DNA of 24,039 nucleotides from a bacterium (GCA_019421005.1 JAHZGA010000016.1:1-24039); one strand, 5' to 3'. Shown: positions 7,436-15,841, counted from the first letter of the stretch. Translations and numbers: made by a program. Notes: generated from the sequence alone by a model not told the origin.

Positions 7436-7519
7436 ATGTGTAATACCGGTGTATCTGGTGCAGCAATAGTATTAGTATTATTTATTCTTTTAATAATCAT
7501 ACTTGGGGCTTATATTTAA
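7436..7519 (+). CDS. Tiny YjcZ-like sporulation membrane peptide (27 aa)
   Basis: A 27-residue peptide beginning MCNTGVSGAA, followed by a single hydrophobic helix (IVLVLFILLIIILGAYI). This matches the YjcZ / tiny-TM family of Bacilli, whose typical core is ALIVVLFILLIIVGA after a short Gly- or Cys-bearing head; members are linked to sporulation. A perfect AGGAGG at 7421-7426 stands 9 nt before ATG 7436. An ATG at 7428 is too close to the ribosome site and in another frame. It pairs with a second tiny gene 21 nt downstream and both end at one terminator. Too short for most gene finders. Confidence 0.75.
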   Translation: MCNTGVSGAAIVLVLFILLIIILGAYI

Positions 7520-7540
7520 GTCTTGAAAAGGAGGTGCGTT

Positions 7541-7675
7541 ATGGCTTGCTCAAAAAATTGTGATAATAACTGTGAAACAGTTGTAAAACCTAATAGAGGT
7601 GGCAGTAACTATTTAATAATAGTAGTGTTATATATCTTATTAGCAATTATACTAGGTTCATTAATAGTATACTAA
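7541..7675 (+). CDS. Small Cys-headed membrane protein (44 aa)
   Basis: A 44-residue protein with a polar head carrying three Cys (C3, C7, C11 in CSKNCDNNCE), a basic linker KPNRGG, and one membrane helix at about residues 24-43 (YLIIVVLYILLAIILGSLIV). It is preceded by AAAGGAGGTG 6 nt before ATG 7541 and lies 21 nt after the YjcZ-like gene, so they form a two-gene unit ended by the hairpin at 7674. The head could be inserted in a coat layer and cross-linked, or bind metal; that is inference. No named family recognised beyond general resemblance to the small sporulation membrane peptides. Confidence 0.7.
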   Translation: MACSKNCDNNCETVVKPNRGGSNYLIIVVLYILLAIILGSLIVY

Positions 7676-7698
7676 AAGAGGAAAAACCTCTTTTTTTA
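7674..7698 (+). terminator. Terminator after the tiny-gene pair
   Basis: Stem AAAAGAGG (7674-7681) with CCTCTTTT (7687-7694), loop of five A, running into seven T. It begins within the stop codon of the 44-aa gene. Confidence 0.9.
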
Positions 7699-7739
7699 AT
7701 ATATTTATAAAAAAGTATCATAATATAAATGGTGATATT

Positions 7740-8225
7740 ATGTACTATATAAACTGTTTTTTTATCTATTCTATTATTGGACACTTTATAGAAGGTTTCT
7801 TTTATCAAAATGGAAAGAGTGGTATTTTTTATGGCTTTTATACTCCAATATATGGAATAGGTGTTATTATTATAATTCTTATTAATAATTTAATAAGTAA
7901 ATTAAAAATTAAAAAAATATTTAAAGTGATTTTATTATTTTTAACTTGTTCAATTATTTTAACTATAATGGAATATATTGGAGGAAAATTAATCGAAGAA
8001 ATATTTAATATAACATTCTGGGATTATAGTAATTTAAAATTCAATATTGGAAAGTATACAGCTTTAGAAATGTCTTTAGTATGGGGATTTACATCATTAA
8101 TACTTATTTATTTTGTTAAACCATTATTAGATAAATTTATAAATAAAATTCCTAAATTTTTTTCTATATCTTTGATAGTTTTATTTATAATAGATGTTGT
8201 TTTAACAACTATTACGAAACTATAA
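7740..8225 (+). CDS. CmpB-type multi-pass membrane protein (putative ABC-transporter type IV family)
   Basis: 161 residues with about four to five membrane segments. The family signature is visible: YSIIGHFIEGFF near the N-terminus, then GIFYGFYTPIYGIGVI, then MEYIGGKLIEEIFNITFWDYSNLKFNIGKY in the middle (shown in parts), then SLVWGFTSLI. This matches Pfam's putative ABC-transporter type IV family (PF06541), where the W-D-Y-S motif and the GFxxPIYG loop are conserved. Despite the family name no ATPase gene lies nearby, and the true role is not known. ATG 7740 has GGTGAT a few bases upstream. It stands between two terminated units and appears to be transcribed alone. Confidence 0.75.
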   Translation: MYYINCFFIYSIIGHFIEGFFYQNGKSGIFYGFYTPIYGIGVIIIILINNLISKLKIKKIFKVILLFLTCSIILTIMEYIGGKLIEEIFNITFWDYSNLKFNIGKYTALEMSLVWGFTSLILIYFVKPLLDKFINKIPKFFSISLIVLFIIDVVLTTITKL

Positions 8226-8235
8226 TGTAATTTAT

Positions 8236-8264
8236 TTGACCAAAATATAAAAATATTATAAAAT
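8236..8264 (+). promoter_or_regulatory. Promoter of the CotS/APH-type kinase gene
   Basis: TTGACC (8236-8241), 17 nt, TAAAAT (8259-8264). Start near 8271, about 26 nt before ATG 8297, with AGAAGGA between. Confidence 0.55.
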
Positions 8265-8296
8265 TAAAATGAATTACTAAAAGAAGGAAAAATACT

Positions 8297-9325
8297 ATGT
8301 TAGAAAGCATGTTTACTGAAAAAGAAATGAAAGAAGTAATAAAAGAAAAATATAATATTGAAGTAATTGATTTAGAAAAAATCAATAGAGGTTCTGCTTC
8401 AATTACCAAGATTATTACTAAAGATAAAAATTATATACTTAAAGAATTTCAAGATAAATATGATAAAGAATTTATAATAAAAGAAATAAATATAATTAAT
8501 TTTTTAAAAAAAAGAAATATCAAAGTACCAAAATATATTTCATGTAAGAATGGTAAATATTATTTTTTTCATAATAGAAGAGTAGTTATAATGCAAGAAT
8601 TTATAGAAGGATATACTATTAATAATAATAATGGTACTCATAATCAAATTATTGAATCAGCAAAATATTTAGGATTAATAATAAAAGAATTAGAAAACTA
8701 TGAAAAGTTATATAGTTGGAATATAAATGAATGGTTTAATAATAAATATTTAACTGATGCAATAATGAAGCATAAAGAATTATTAAAATATTTTGATGAA
8801 AATAAACATTATGACTGGGTAAAAAAAGATATAGAAGATAAAATACAAATAGCGTTATCATTAACTAATAATATTAATCAATTTAAAAATATTGATAAAA
8901 TTACATATAAAAATTCCCATGGTGATTATAGTATCCAACAATTTATATATAAAGATGGAAAAATAAATGCTATATTAGATTTTATTTCATCCGCATATTT
9001 ACCTATATGTTGGGAAGTGATTAGATCTTATAGTTATATTGCTCCTGAATGTAAAGAAGGAAATATGAACATTAAAACATTGACTGAATATGTTAAGGAA
9101 TTTACTAACTATGTAACATTAAATGAATTTGACTTAAAATATATGCCCTATATTTATTTAGTTCAAATTTTAAACAGTACATATGGATATAAACAATATT
9201 TAAAAGAAGATAATGATAAAATATTGAATTTTGCTAAACAAAGAACAAATTTTGTAAGATGGTTATATAAACATGCTGAAGAACTATCTTTAGAATTAAC
9301 AAAACTTATAAAAGAAAATATTTAA
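8297..9325 (+). CDS. APH/CotS-family kinase-like protein
   Basis: This 342-residue protein has the aminoglycoside phosphotransferase / choline kinase fold, the group that includes spore coat protein CotS. In order: an ATP-lobe with INRGSASITKII and the strand-Lys NYILKEF (about residues 33-52), a hinge MQEFIEGYTI, the catalytic loop HGDYSIQQ at 208-215, and the metal-binding Asp in ILDF about 14 residues later. The Brenner motif HxDxxxxN has Gln instead of Asn at 215, so either the metal site is altered or the family differs; I recall relatives that share GDYSIQQ. ATG 8297 has GAAGG 9 nt upstream; ATG 8309 is a second option. Substrate is unknown. Its place near a YjcZ-like gene suits a spore-related role but does not prove it. 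Confidence 0.7.
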   Translation: MLESMFTEKEMKEVIKEKYNIEVIDLEKINRGSASITKIITKDKNYILKEFQDKYDKEFIIKEINIINFLKKRNIKVPKYISCKNGKYYFFHNRRVVIMQEFIEGYTINNNNGTHNQIIESAKYLGLIIKELENYEKLYSWNINEWFNNKYLTDAIMKHKELLKYFDENKHYDWVKKDIEDKIQIALSLTNNINQFKNIDKITYKNSHGDYSIQQFIYKDGKINAILDFISSAYLPICWEVIRSYSYIAPECKEGNMNIKTLTEYVKEFTNYVTLNEFDLKYMPYIYLVQILNSTYGYKQYLKEDNDKILNFAKQRTNFVRWLYKHAEELSLELTKLIKENI

Positions 9326-9350
9326 AAAATTATTAAAAGTAATTTTTTTT
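9325..9350 (+). terminator. Weak AU-only terminator
   Basis: AAAAATTA (9325-9332) can pair with TAATTTTT (9340-9347) around a 7-nt loop, followed by further T. All pairs are A-T, so termination may be poor. Confidence 0.4.
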
Positions 9351-9427
9351 ATTAAGTAAAAATATAACAATAGAGAAATTAAATTATTATTTATTAAAAA
9401 TTAAAATAATTTTTTTATCCAAAACTA

Positions 9428-9456
9428 TTTACAAATATCTAATAAAAGAGTAAAAT
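9428..9456 (+). promoter_or_regulatory. mraZ (division cluster) promoter
   Basis: TTTACA (9428-9433), 17 nt, TAAAAT (9451-9456). The start near 9463 places the MraZ repeats just downstream of it, the expected position for autoregulation. Confidence 0.65.
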
Positions 9457-9466
9457 AATGGTATGT

Positions 9467-9491
9467 AGTGGTGAATAGTGGAGAGAAGTGG
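9467..9491 (+). promoter_or_regulatory. MraZ operator: three AGTGG repeats at 10-bp spacing
   Basis: AGTGG occurs at 9467-9471, 9477-9481 and 9487-9491, that is three direct repeats exactly one helical turn apart, between the promoter and the mraZ ATG. MraZ is known to bind short GTGG/TGGG-type direct repeats with a 10-bp period in front of its own gene. The last repeat also overlaps the ribosome site, so binding could act on transcription and translation. Confidence 0.8.
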
Positions 9492-9500
9492 GTGATTTCT

Positions 9501-9929
9501 ATGTTTATGGGAGAATATCATTGCAACTTAGATGATAAAGGAAGATTAATAATTCCAGCTAAACTAAGAAATGATTTAGGAAACAACTTTGTTGTAACAA
9601 GAGGTTTAGATAATTGCCTATTCATTTATCCTAATGGCGAATGGAACAATATAATATCCAAATATAAAGAACTTCCTAACACTAAAGATGCCCGTAATTT
9701 TATGCGTTTTTTCTTATCAGGCGCGGCTACAAGTGATTTTGATAAACAAGGTCGAATTAATATTCCATCACCATTAATGAGTTATGCCGATTTAAAAAAA
9801 GAATGTGTTATAATTGGTGTTAATGAAAGAATTGAAATATGGGATTGTGAAAAATGGAATAACTTTATTGATGAAAACGAAGATCAATTATCTGATATTG
9901 CTGATAAATTATTTGCTTCAAATTTATAG
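9501..9929 (+). CDS. mraZ: Transcriptional regulator MraZ
   Basis: MraZ is a ring-forming AbrB-like DNA-binding protein that represses or tunes the division and cell-wall cluster it heads. The protein begins MFMGEYHCNLDDKGRLIIPA, the family's classic start, and carries the second SpoVT/AbrB repeat in the middle (FFLSGAATSDFDKQGRINIP). Length of 142 residues is standard. The frame is open from a GTG at 9468, but that start lies inside the operator repeats and adds residues not found in the family; ATG 9501 is chosen. Ribosome site GGGTGA precedes it. The stop codon overlaps the rsmH ribosome site (TAGGAGG), so the two are coupled. Confidence 0.95.
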   Translation: MFMGEYHCNLDDKGRLIIPAKLRNDLGNNFVVTRGLDNCLFIYPNGEWNNIISKYKELPNTKDARNFMRFFLSGAATSDFDKQGRINIPSPLMSYADLKKECVIIGVNERIEIWDCEKWNNFIDENEDQLSDIADKLFASNL

Positions 9930-9937
9930 GAGGTTTT

Positions 9938-10858
9938 ATGCATAAAAGTGTTTTATTAGATGAAAGTTTAGAATATTTAAATTTGAAGGAAGAAAGTATT
10001 ATTGTTGATTGCACTTTAGGATATGGAGGACATAGTAGCCATATTTTAGAAAAGATAAAAAGGGGTTTTCTTTTCGCCTTTGATCAAGACTTACAAGCAA
10101 TCAAATATAGCGAAGAACGCTTAAAAAAAATAAATTCTAATTATGAGATAATCTATAGTAATTTTACTAACTTAAAAGAAGAATTAAACAAAAGAAACAT
10201 TACTAAAGTTGATGGAATTTTATATGATTTAGGTGTATCTAGTCCACAACTTGATGAAATAGATAGAGGATTTAGTTTTCATGGGGATGCTACTTTAGAT
10301 ATGCGTATGGATCAAAATAATAAAAAAACAGCTAAAGATGTTGTTAATAACTACATTTTAGAAGAACTAACAACTATTTTTTTTAACTATGGTGAAGAAA
10401 AATACGCAAGAAAAATTGCTAGTAATATAGTGAAATATAGAGAAAATAATCCTATAAACACAACTTTAGAACTAGTTGAAATAATTAAAAATAGCGTACC
10501 TGAAAAATATAAAAGAGAAAAACATCCAGCTAGAAAGGTTTTCCAAGCAATTAGAATTGAAGTTAATGATGAATTAAATGTTTTTGAAAAAAGTCTATAT
10601 CAAGCATTAGACCTACTTAAAATAAATGGACGTATTTGTGTAATAACATTTCATTCTCTAGAAGATAGCATTTGTAAAAAAGTATTTAATAAAGTTGCTA
10701 AAATAGATGATAACTTAAAACATTTACCAGTAATACCTAATGAATATTTACCTAAATTTAAAATTATTGCTAATGTTTTACCAAGTGATATAGAAATAAA
10801 AGAAAATAAAAGATCGCGAAGTGCACGATTAAGAGTGATAGAAAGAATAAGGGATTAA
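9938..10858 (+). CDS. rsmH: 16S rRNA (cytosine(1402)-N(4))-methyltransferase RsmH
   Basis: RsmH (MraW) methylates N4 of C1402 in 16S rRNA at the P site, using S-adenosylmethionine. The SAM-binding motif VDCTLGYGGHSSHIL is at about residues 23-38; the family motifs YDLGVSSPQLDE and DRGFSF follow at about 95-115; the C-terminal part has HPARKVFQAIRIEVNDEL, ITFHSLED and RSARLRVIERI. Length 306 is typical. AGGAGG precedes ATG 9938, and the stop is 1 nt before the ftsL ATG. Complete, with no unusual residues seen. Confidence 0.95.
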   Translation: MHKSVLLDESLEYLNLKEESIIVDCTLGYGGHSSHILEKIKRGFLFAFDQDLQAIKYSEERLKKINSNYEIIYSNFTNLKEELNKRNITKVDGILYDLGVSSPQLDEIDRGFSFHGDATLDMRMDQNNKKTAKDVVNNYILEELTTIFFNYGEEKYARKIASNIVKYRENNPINTTLELVEIIKNSVPEKYKREKHPARKVFQAIRIEVNDELNVFEKSLYQALDLLKINGRICVITFHSLEDSICKKVFNKVAKIDDNLKHLPVIPNEYLPKFKIIANVLPSDIEIKENKRSRSARLRVIERIRD

Positions 10859-10859
10859 A

Positions 10860-11156
10860 ATGGCTAGAAAAAAAACAAGAAAATTAAGAATAACTAAAGG
10901 TGAAAGATTACTATATGTTGGAGGCTTTATGGCTTTTGTAATGGCTATAATGATTCAAATTTTTTGTGGTGCCTCAATCGGTAACTTAAAAATGAAAGTT
11001 GAAAAACTTAACTATGAAATAAATAATCAAAACAAAACAAATGAAAGTTTAACTATGAAAGTAAATGAACTAACTGCTTTTGACAAAGTAAAAGATGTTG
11101 TCAAGGATATGGGTTTAGCGTATAATAATGACAATATTATAATTGTTGGCGAATAG
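10860..11156 (+). CDS. ftsL: Cell division protein FtsL
   Basis: FtsL is a bitopic divisome protein that with DivIC/FtsB links the Z ring to the septal PBP. A basic cytoplasmic head (MARKKTRKLRITKGERLL), one membrane segment at about residues 18-38 (YVGGFMAFVMAIMIQIFCGA), then a heptad-rich coiled coil (LKMKVEKLNYEINNQNKTN) and a conserved tail in which FDKVKDVVKDMGL precedes the C-terminus. Sequence identity in this family is always low; position between rsmH and the PBP, size (98 residues) and topology make the call. It starts 1 nt after the rsmH stop and ends 11 nt before the PBP start. Confidence 0.85.
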   Translation: MARKKTRKLRITKGERLLYVGGFMAFVMAIMIQIFCGASIGNLKMKVEKLNYEINNQNKTNESLTMKVNELTAFDKVKDVVKDMGLAYNNDNIIIVGE

Positions 11157-11167
11157 AGGTGTTATAA

Positions 11168-13315
11168 ATGAAAACAAGAAATAAATCAAAAACTTGGATG
11201 TTTCCTAAAATCGTTTTTGCTTTTTTTCTTGTTTTTATTATACTCTTATTCGCTCAATATTTATATTTATCACTATTTCCTAATATTTATGGCATTAACA
11301 TGAAAAAATTTGCTGAAAGTAGAAACATGTATAAAAGTACTTTATATGCTAGAAGAGGAAATATATATGACAAAGATAAAAATGTTCTTGCTCTTAATGT
11401 TACTTCTTATACCGTCATAGCATATTTAGATAAAAATAGAATCGAATATGAAGATGACCCTCAACATGTTGTAGATGTTGAAAAAACTGCTAAAACATTA
11501 AGTCCAATCTTAAACATGAGTGAAGAATATTTAATTGAATTAATGAGCAAAAAAGTTTATCAAGTTGAACTAGGACCAGGTGGTAGAGGAATAAGTGAGC
11601 TAAAAAAAGATGAGATAGAAAACTTAAACTTACCAGGTATTAGTTTTATTGAAGACTACAAAAGATATTATCCTAATGGTGACTTTGCTTCATATGTTAT
11701 TGGCTACGCTAAAGAAAGCACGGATAACAAAATAACTGGAGAATTAGGAATTGAATATAAATATGATTCAGAATTAAAAGGTAAAAATGGTTATATTGAA
11801 TATCAACAAGATAGATATGGATATAAAATTCCAGATACTAAAGAATTAAAAAAAGATCCAGTTGATGGAGATGATATTTACTTAACAATTGACTCCAATA
11901 TTCAAAGATTTGTTGAAAGTGCAGTTAAAGAAGGATATGAAAGATACAGTCCTAATTGGGTTGGATTAACTGTTATGGAAGCTAAAACAGGAAAAATTTT
12001 AGGAACTGCTAATTCACCTTCATTTGATCCTAACGTTAGAAATATTACTAACTATGAAAACTATTTAACATCATATGCATATGAACCAGGTTCAACAATG
12101 AAAACCTATACATATATGTGTACATTAGAAAAAGGAAATTATGATGGCTCTGCAACCTATAAATCAGGTTCAATTGATATCGGTGAAGACACTATCAATG
12201 ACTGGAATAGAACTGGTTGGGGAACAGTAACTTTTGATAAAGGATATGAATACTCTAGTAATGTAGGAATTGCCAACTTAATGCTTAACTACTTAACAAA
12301 AGCAGAATATCGTGATTGCTTAAGTAAATATGGATTTGGACAAGTAACTGGAATTGAACTACCTAGAGAAGTAGCAGGAAGTATTGATTTTAACTATGAT
12401 GTTGAATATGTAACTGCTGGATTTGGACAAGGAATAACAACAACTGCTATTCAACATTTACAAGCCTTAACAATGCTTGCAAACGATGGAAAAATGTTAA
12501 AACCACAAATAATTGATAAAATAGTTGACCCTAACACTAAAGAAGTTGTTTATAAAAGTAAAGTAAAAGCTAGTAAACAAATCGTAAGTAGTTCAACTGT
12601 ACAAAAAATGCGTGATTTAATGTATAATACAGTTAATGGAACAGACCCTGGTACAACTGGAACTCTATATAAAATTGATGGGTATGATATAATAGGAAAA
12701 ACGGGAACAGCTGAAATATATGATCAAAATACATATCAATATTTATCTGGAAATGATAACTACTACTTATTCTCATTTGCAGGAATGTTTCCTAAAGATG
12801 ACCCTGAAATTATTATCTATGCTGTTATGGAAAAACCAACTTGGAATAAAAGTTATGGTATAGCTGAAGTTGTTAATAATGTCATTAAAAGTGTAGTTAA
12901 ATATAAAAATATGTTTGTTCCTGAAAAAGAAAAAACAAAACAAGAAACATATGAAATAACATCTTATACTAATAAAAATCTTGAAGATGTAACTCAAAAT
13001 TTAATTTCTAATAACATAAGTCCAATAGTAATAGGTAATGGTAAAAAAATTGTTAATCAATATCCTAAAGCTGGCACTAAAATAGTATCATATGATAAGG
13101 TATTCCTATTAACTAATGATAATAAAATAACTATGCCTAATTTAACAGGATATACAAGGTCAGATGCAATTGCTATTTTAGATTTACTAGGACTTCAATA
13201 TGACATAGTAGGTTATGGAAATGTTGTTGATCAAAGTATTAAAAGTGATACGGTTATAACGAAAGGTAATAAAATTATTATCACTTTAGAAGACAATAAT
13301 AATTTTAGTGGGTAA
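11168..13315 (+). CDS. Septal class B penicillin-binding protein with two PASTA domains (FtsI / PBP2x / SpoVD type)
   Basis: This is the transpeptidase that cross-links septal peptidoglycan. A single membrane anchor lies at about residues 12-35. The dimerisation domain follows (RRGNIYDKDKNVLA), then the transpeptidase with all three active-site motifs: S309-T-M-K312, S363-S-N365 and K511-T-G-T514. Two PASTA-like repeats close the protein, about 598-655 (NQYPKAGTKI) and 656-712 (MPNLTGYTRSDAIAILDLLG); PASTA domains bind muropeptides or aid localisation. Length 715 suits the PBP2x/SpoVD class. GAGGTG 6 nt upstream of ATG 11168. The usual next genes, mraY, murD and ftsW, do not follow here. Confidence 0.9.
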   Translation: MKTRNKSKTWMFPKIVFAFFLVFIILLFAQYLYLSLFPNIYGINMKKFAESRNMYKSTLYARRGNIYDKDKNVLALNVTSYTVIAYLDKNRIEYEDDPQHVVDVEKTAKTLSPILNMSEEYLIELMSKKVYQVELGPGGRGISELKKDEIENLNLPGISFIEDYKRYYPNGDFASYVIGYAKESTDNKITGELGIEYKYDSELKGKNGYIEYQQDRYGYKIPDTKELKKDPVDGDDIYLTIDSNIQRFVESAVKEGYERYSPNWVGLTVMEAKTGKILGTANSPSFDPNVRNITNYENYLTSYAYEPGSTMKTYTYMCTLEKGNYDGSATYKSGSIDIGEDTINDWNRTGWGTVTFDKGYEYSSNVGIANLMLNYLTKAEYRDCLSKYGFGQVTGIELPREVAGSIDFNYDVEYVTAGFGQGITTTAIQHLQALTMLANDGKMLKPQIIDKIVDPNTKEVVYKSKVKASKQIVSSSTVQKMRDLMYNTVNGTDPGTTGTLYKIDGYDIIGKTGTAEIYDQNTYQYLSGNDNYYLFSFAGMFPKDDPEIIIYAVMEKPTWNKSYGIAEVVNNVIKSVVKYKNMFVPEKEKTKQETYEITSYTNKNLEDVTQNLISNNISPIVIGNGKKIVNQYPKAGTKIVSYDKVFLLTNDNKITMPNLTGYTRSDAIAILDLLGLQYDIVGYGNVVDQSIKSDTVITKGNKIIITLEDNNNFSG

Positions 13316-13320
13316 TTTTT

Positions 13321-13707
13321 ATGAGTAAAAAAATATTTACAACTATTATGAGTTCAAAACAAATAATTAATGTTTTACTAATTATTTCTGTTATCTTTTT
13401 AATAGGATGGATAAGCGTATCTATATATGTAGAAACTATTAATAAAAAAGTAATTAATAATAAAGTTAACAATATAATTAATGTATTAGAACATAGATAT
13501 TATTCTAATTATCAAAAAAATACTATAGAATATGACTTTCCTTTAAAAGATAATTTAATTTTAAATGATATTCAAGGAAAAGCTTCAGTAAATGAAAAAG
13601 GTCAAATAACTTTAAAACTATATATTGATAATTACTGTGTTAATAAAAGTTATTTAGATAAATATTTTACCTTAAAAAGGACAACTTTAAATAAGTGTTT
13701 AATGTAA
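13321..13707 (+). CDS. Small membrane-anchored protein, pseudopilin-like, unknown
   Basis: 128 residues: a short basic and polar head, one hydrophobic helix at about residues 16-37 (INVLLIISVIFLIGWISVSI), a hydrophilic helix (NKKVINNKVNNIINVLEHRYY), then a small beta-rich outer domain (GKASVNEKGQITLKLYIDNYC) with two Cys (one in NYCVN, one in the C-terminal NKC) that could form a disulfide. The outline is that of a type IV pilin-like or competence-type pseudopilin protein, but the typical prepilin cleavage site is not visible, so this is a resemblance only. It starts 5 nt after the PBP stop and must be co-transcribed with it. It occupies the place where mraY is usually found. Function unknown. 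Confidence 0.65.
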   Translation: MSKKIFTTIMSSKQIINVLLIISVIFLIGWISVSIYVETINKKVINNKVNNIINVLEHRYYSNYQKNTIEYDFPLKDNLILNDIQGKASVNEKGQITLKLYIDNYCVNKSYLDKYFTLKRTTLNKCLM

Positions 13708-13733
13708 ACTATTTGTAAGAAAAACTACGTTTA

Positions 13734-13762
13734 TTGTAAAACAATTAAAAAAATGATATACT
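13734..13762 (+). promoter_or_regulatory. Promoter of the LtaS-like gene
   Basis: TTGTAA (13734-13739), 17 nt, TATACT (13757-13762). The start near 13769 gives an 18-nt leader with GAAGGTG before TTG 13787. A small inverted repeat ATTGT/ACAAT covers the -35 (13733-13745). Confidence 0.6.
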
Positions 13763-13786
13763 TATATATGATGTGAAGGTGATAAC

Positions 13787-15841
13787 TTGATTAAAAAAAT
13801 TATAAATCGAATAAAAAATTATAGCTTTAAAGAAAATTATTCAAAATTTAAACAACTTTCAAAAGCATATTTTCAAACCAATATATTATTTAGTTGCTTT
13901 GTAATAGCTGCGGTTATTAATGGTTGTTTATTAAGGGTTTTAACAGTAGGTAATTATTTTGCTGTTAAACCAATTTTAGCAGATTTAGCTGTAGTATTGA
14001 TTTTTGGTTCATTTGGTTATTTTATAAAACCTAAAAATCAATTTAAATATTTTTTCACGTGGACAATTGTTTTCACAGTTATATGTGTAATTCATTCTAT
14101 TTACTATAATAACTATGTTTCTTTCGCATCCCTATCACTTATTGGAACAGCAGGTCAATTAAATGGTATGGGAGAAGCTATAGTAGAAAATATCATGGAA
14201 ATAAAAGACTTCTCATATATATGGGCAATTGTAATGATGATATTTGTTCATTCATCATTAAAAAGACGTGATTATTATGAAAAAGCAGGTAAAAAAGAAC
14301 GAGGAAAAGTACGTGCTATAAATACATTAATTGCTGGTTTTATTGTTTTAGTTATCTTTGCCTCAACTTTAACAGTGGTTGATTTAGGAAGATTAGCAAA
14401 ACAATGGAATAGGGAATATATTGTTATGAAATTTGGTATATATACTTATCAAATTAATGATATTATAGCTAGTTTGAAACCTCAAATAAGTCCTTTATTT
14501 GGATATGATAAAGCTGCTAAAGAATTTAGAGATTATTATGATAATAGAGATTATAAACATGAAGATAATAAATATACCAATATTTTTGAAGGAAAAAATG
14601 TAATTATGATTCATGCTGAAAGTATCCAACAATTTACTTTAAATGCTTCATTTAATGGAAAACCAGTTGCCCCTAATTTAAAAAAATTATCAACTGAAGG
14701 ATTATATTTTTCTAATTTCTATGCTCAAGAAAGTGTTGGTACCAGCAGTGATAGTGAATTTACTTTAAATACATCTTTACTACCAGCATCTTCAGGAACT
14801 GTTTTTGTTAGTTATTGGAACCGTGATTATATAACTATTCCTAAATTACTAAAAGAAAAAGGATATTATACTTTTAGTATGCATGGTAATAATTGTGATT
14901 TCTGGAACCGTAAAACTGTTCATAAGCAATTTGGATATAATAAGTTCTATTGTTATACTGATGACTTTAACATCGATGAAACTATTGGACTTGGATTAGC
15001 TGATAAATCATTCTTTAAACAAGCTGTTCCTAAAATTAAAAAGATAAGTGAAAACCATGAGAAATTTTATGGAACAATGATTATGCTTACTAATCATACA
15101 CCATTTACTGATATTGAAAATTATAGTGATTATGAAGTTGATTATAAATATGAAAAGGTAAATGAACAAACAGGAGAAAAAGAAACTGTAAGCGCTCCTT
15201 ATTTAGAGGGAACTACTTTAGGTAGTTACTTTAAATCAGTTCATTATGCCGATGAAGCTTTAGGAGAGTTTATAAATAACCTTGATAAAGAAGGTTTACT
15301 TGATAATACAGTTATTCTAATTTATGGTGATCATGATGCTAAATTAAAGAAAAAAGAATATGTAAGATATTATAATTATGATTATGAAACAGATACTGTC
15401 AAAGATGAAAGTGATCCAGATTATGTTGATGTTGATTATTATAAATATGAATTAAATAGAAAAGTACCACTTATAATATGGACTAAAGACAAAGTTTATC
15501 AAGATGAAGTTAAAGAAGTTATGGGAATGTATGATATATTACCTACATTTGGTAATATGTTAGGAATTTCTAGTCCATATCAATTAGGTCATGATATATT
15601 TAATACGAAAAATAATATTGTAGTATTCCCAGATGGTAATTGGTTAACCGATAAAATGTATTATAATAGTCAAAAAGAAGAGAGTATGAATTTGGATAAT
15701 AGTCCTATAAGTGATGATTATGTTGCTAAAAATAGTGAATATGCTAGTAAAATGATTAACATTTCTAATAACATTATTGTTTATGATTTGATTGCTAAAA
15801 CGAATGAAACTCAAAATTTGATTAATAAATATAATAAGTAG
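13787..15841 (+). CDS. LTA synthase family (sulfatase-fold) glycerophosphate transferase
   Basis: Enzymes of this family polymerise glycerol phosphate from phosphatidylglycerol onto lipoteichoic acid outside the cell. The first about 210 residues hold several membrane helices; the sulfatase-type domain starts near 265 (NVIMIHAES, metal Glu). Further motifs: VGTSSDSEF at 317-325, MHGNNCDFWNR (substrate and metal region), LTNHTPF, and the metal pair D515-H516 in YGDHDA. At the nucleophile position, Thr in S. aureus LtaS (KTSDSEF), this protein has Ser320, with T319 next to it. 684 residues is within the family range. The start is TTG 13787 with GAAGGTG 6 nt upstream; no ATG fits. It has its own promoter and leads a three-gene unit. 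A closely related polymerase with a different substrate cannot be excluded. Confidence 0.85.
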   Translation: MIKKIINRIKNYSFKENYSKFKQLSKAYFQTNILFSCFVIAAVINGCLLRVLTVGNYFAVKPILADLAVVLIFGSFGYFIKPKNQFKYFFTWTIVFTVICVIHSIYYNNYVSFASLSLIGTAGQLNGMGEAIVENIMEIKDFSYIWAIVMMIFVHSSLKRRDYYEKAGKKERGKVRAINTLIAGFIVLVIFASTLTVVDLGRLAKQWNREYIVMKFGIYTYQINDIIASLKPQISPLFGYDKAAKEFRDYYDNRDYKHEDNKYTNIFEGKNVIMIHAESIQQFTLNASFNGKPVAPNLKKLSTEGLYFSNFYAQESVGTSSDSEFTLNTSLLPASSGTVFVSYWNRDYITIPKLLKEKGYYTFSMHGNNCDFWNRKTVHKQFGYNKFYCYTDDFNIDETIGLGLADKSFFKQAVPKIKKISENHEKFYGTMIMLTNHTPFTDIENYSDYEVDYKYEKVNEQTGEKETVSAPYLEGTTLGSYFKSVHYADEALGEFINNLDKEGLLDNTVILIYGDHDAKLKKKEYVRYYNYDYETDTVKDESDPDYVDVDYYKYELNRKVPLIIWTKDKVYQDEVKEVMGMYDILPTFGNMLGISSPYQLGHDIFNTKNNIVVFPDGNWLTDKMYYNSQKEESMNLDNSPISDDYVAKNSEYASKMINISNNIIVYDLIAKTNETQNLINKYNK

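Noticed and set aside
9468..9500. GTG 9468 as the mraZ start
   Set aside because: It lies within the operator repeats and adds residues absent from the MraZ family; ATG 9501 gives the conserved N-terminus.
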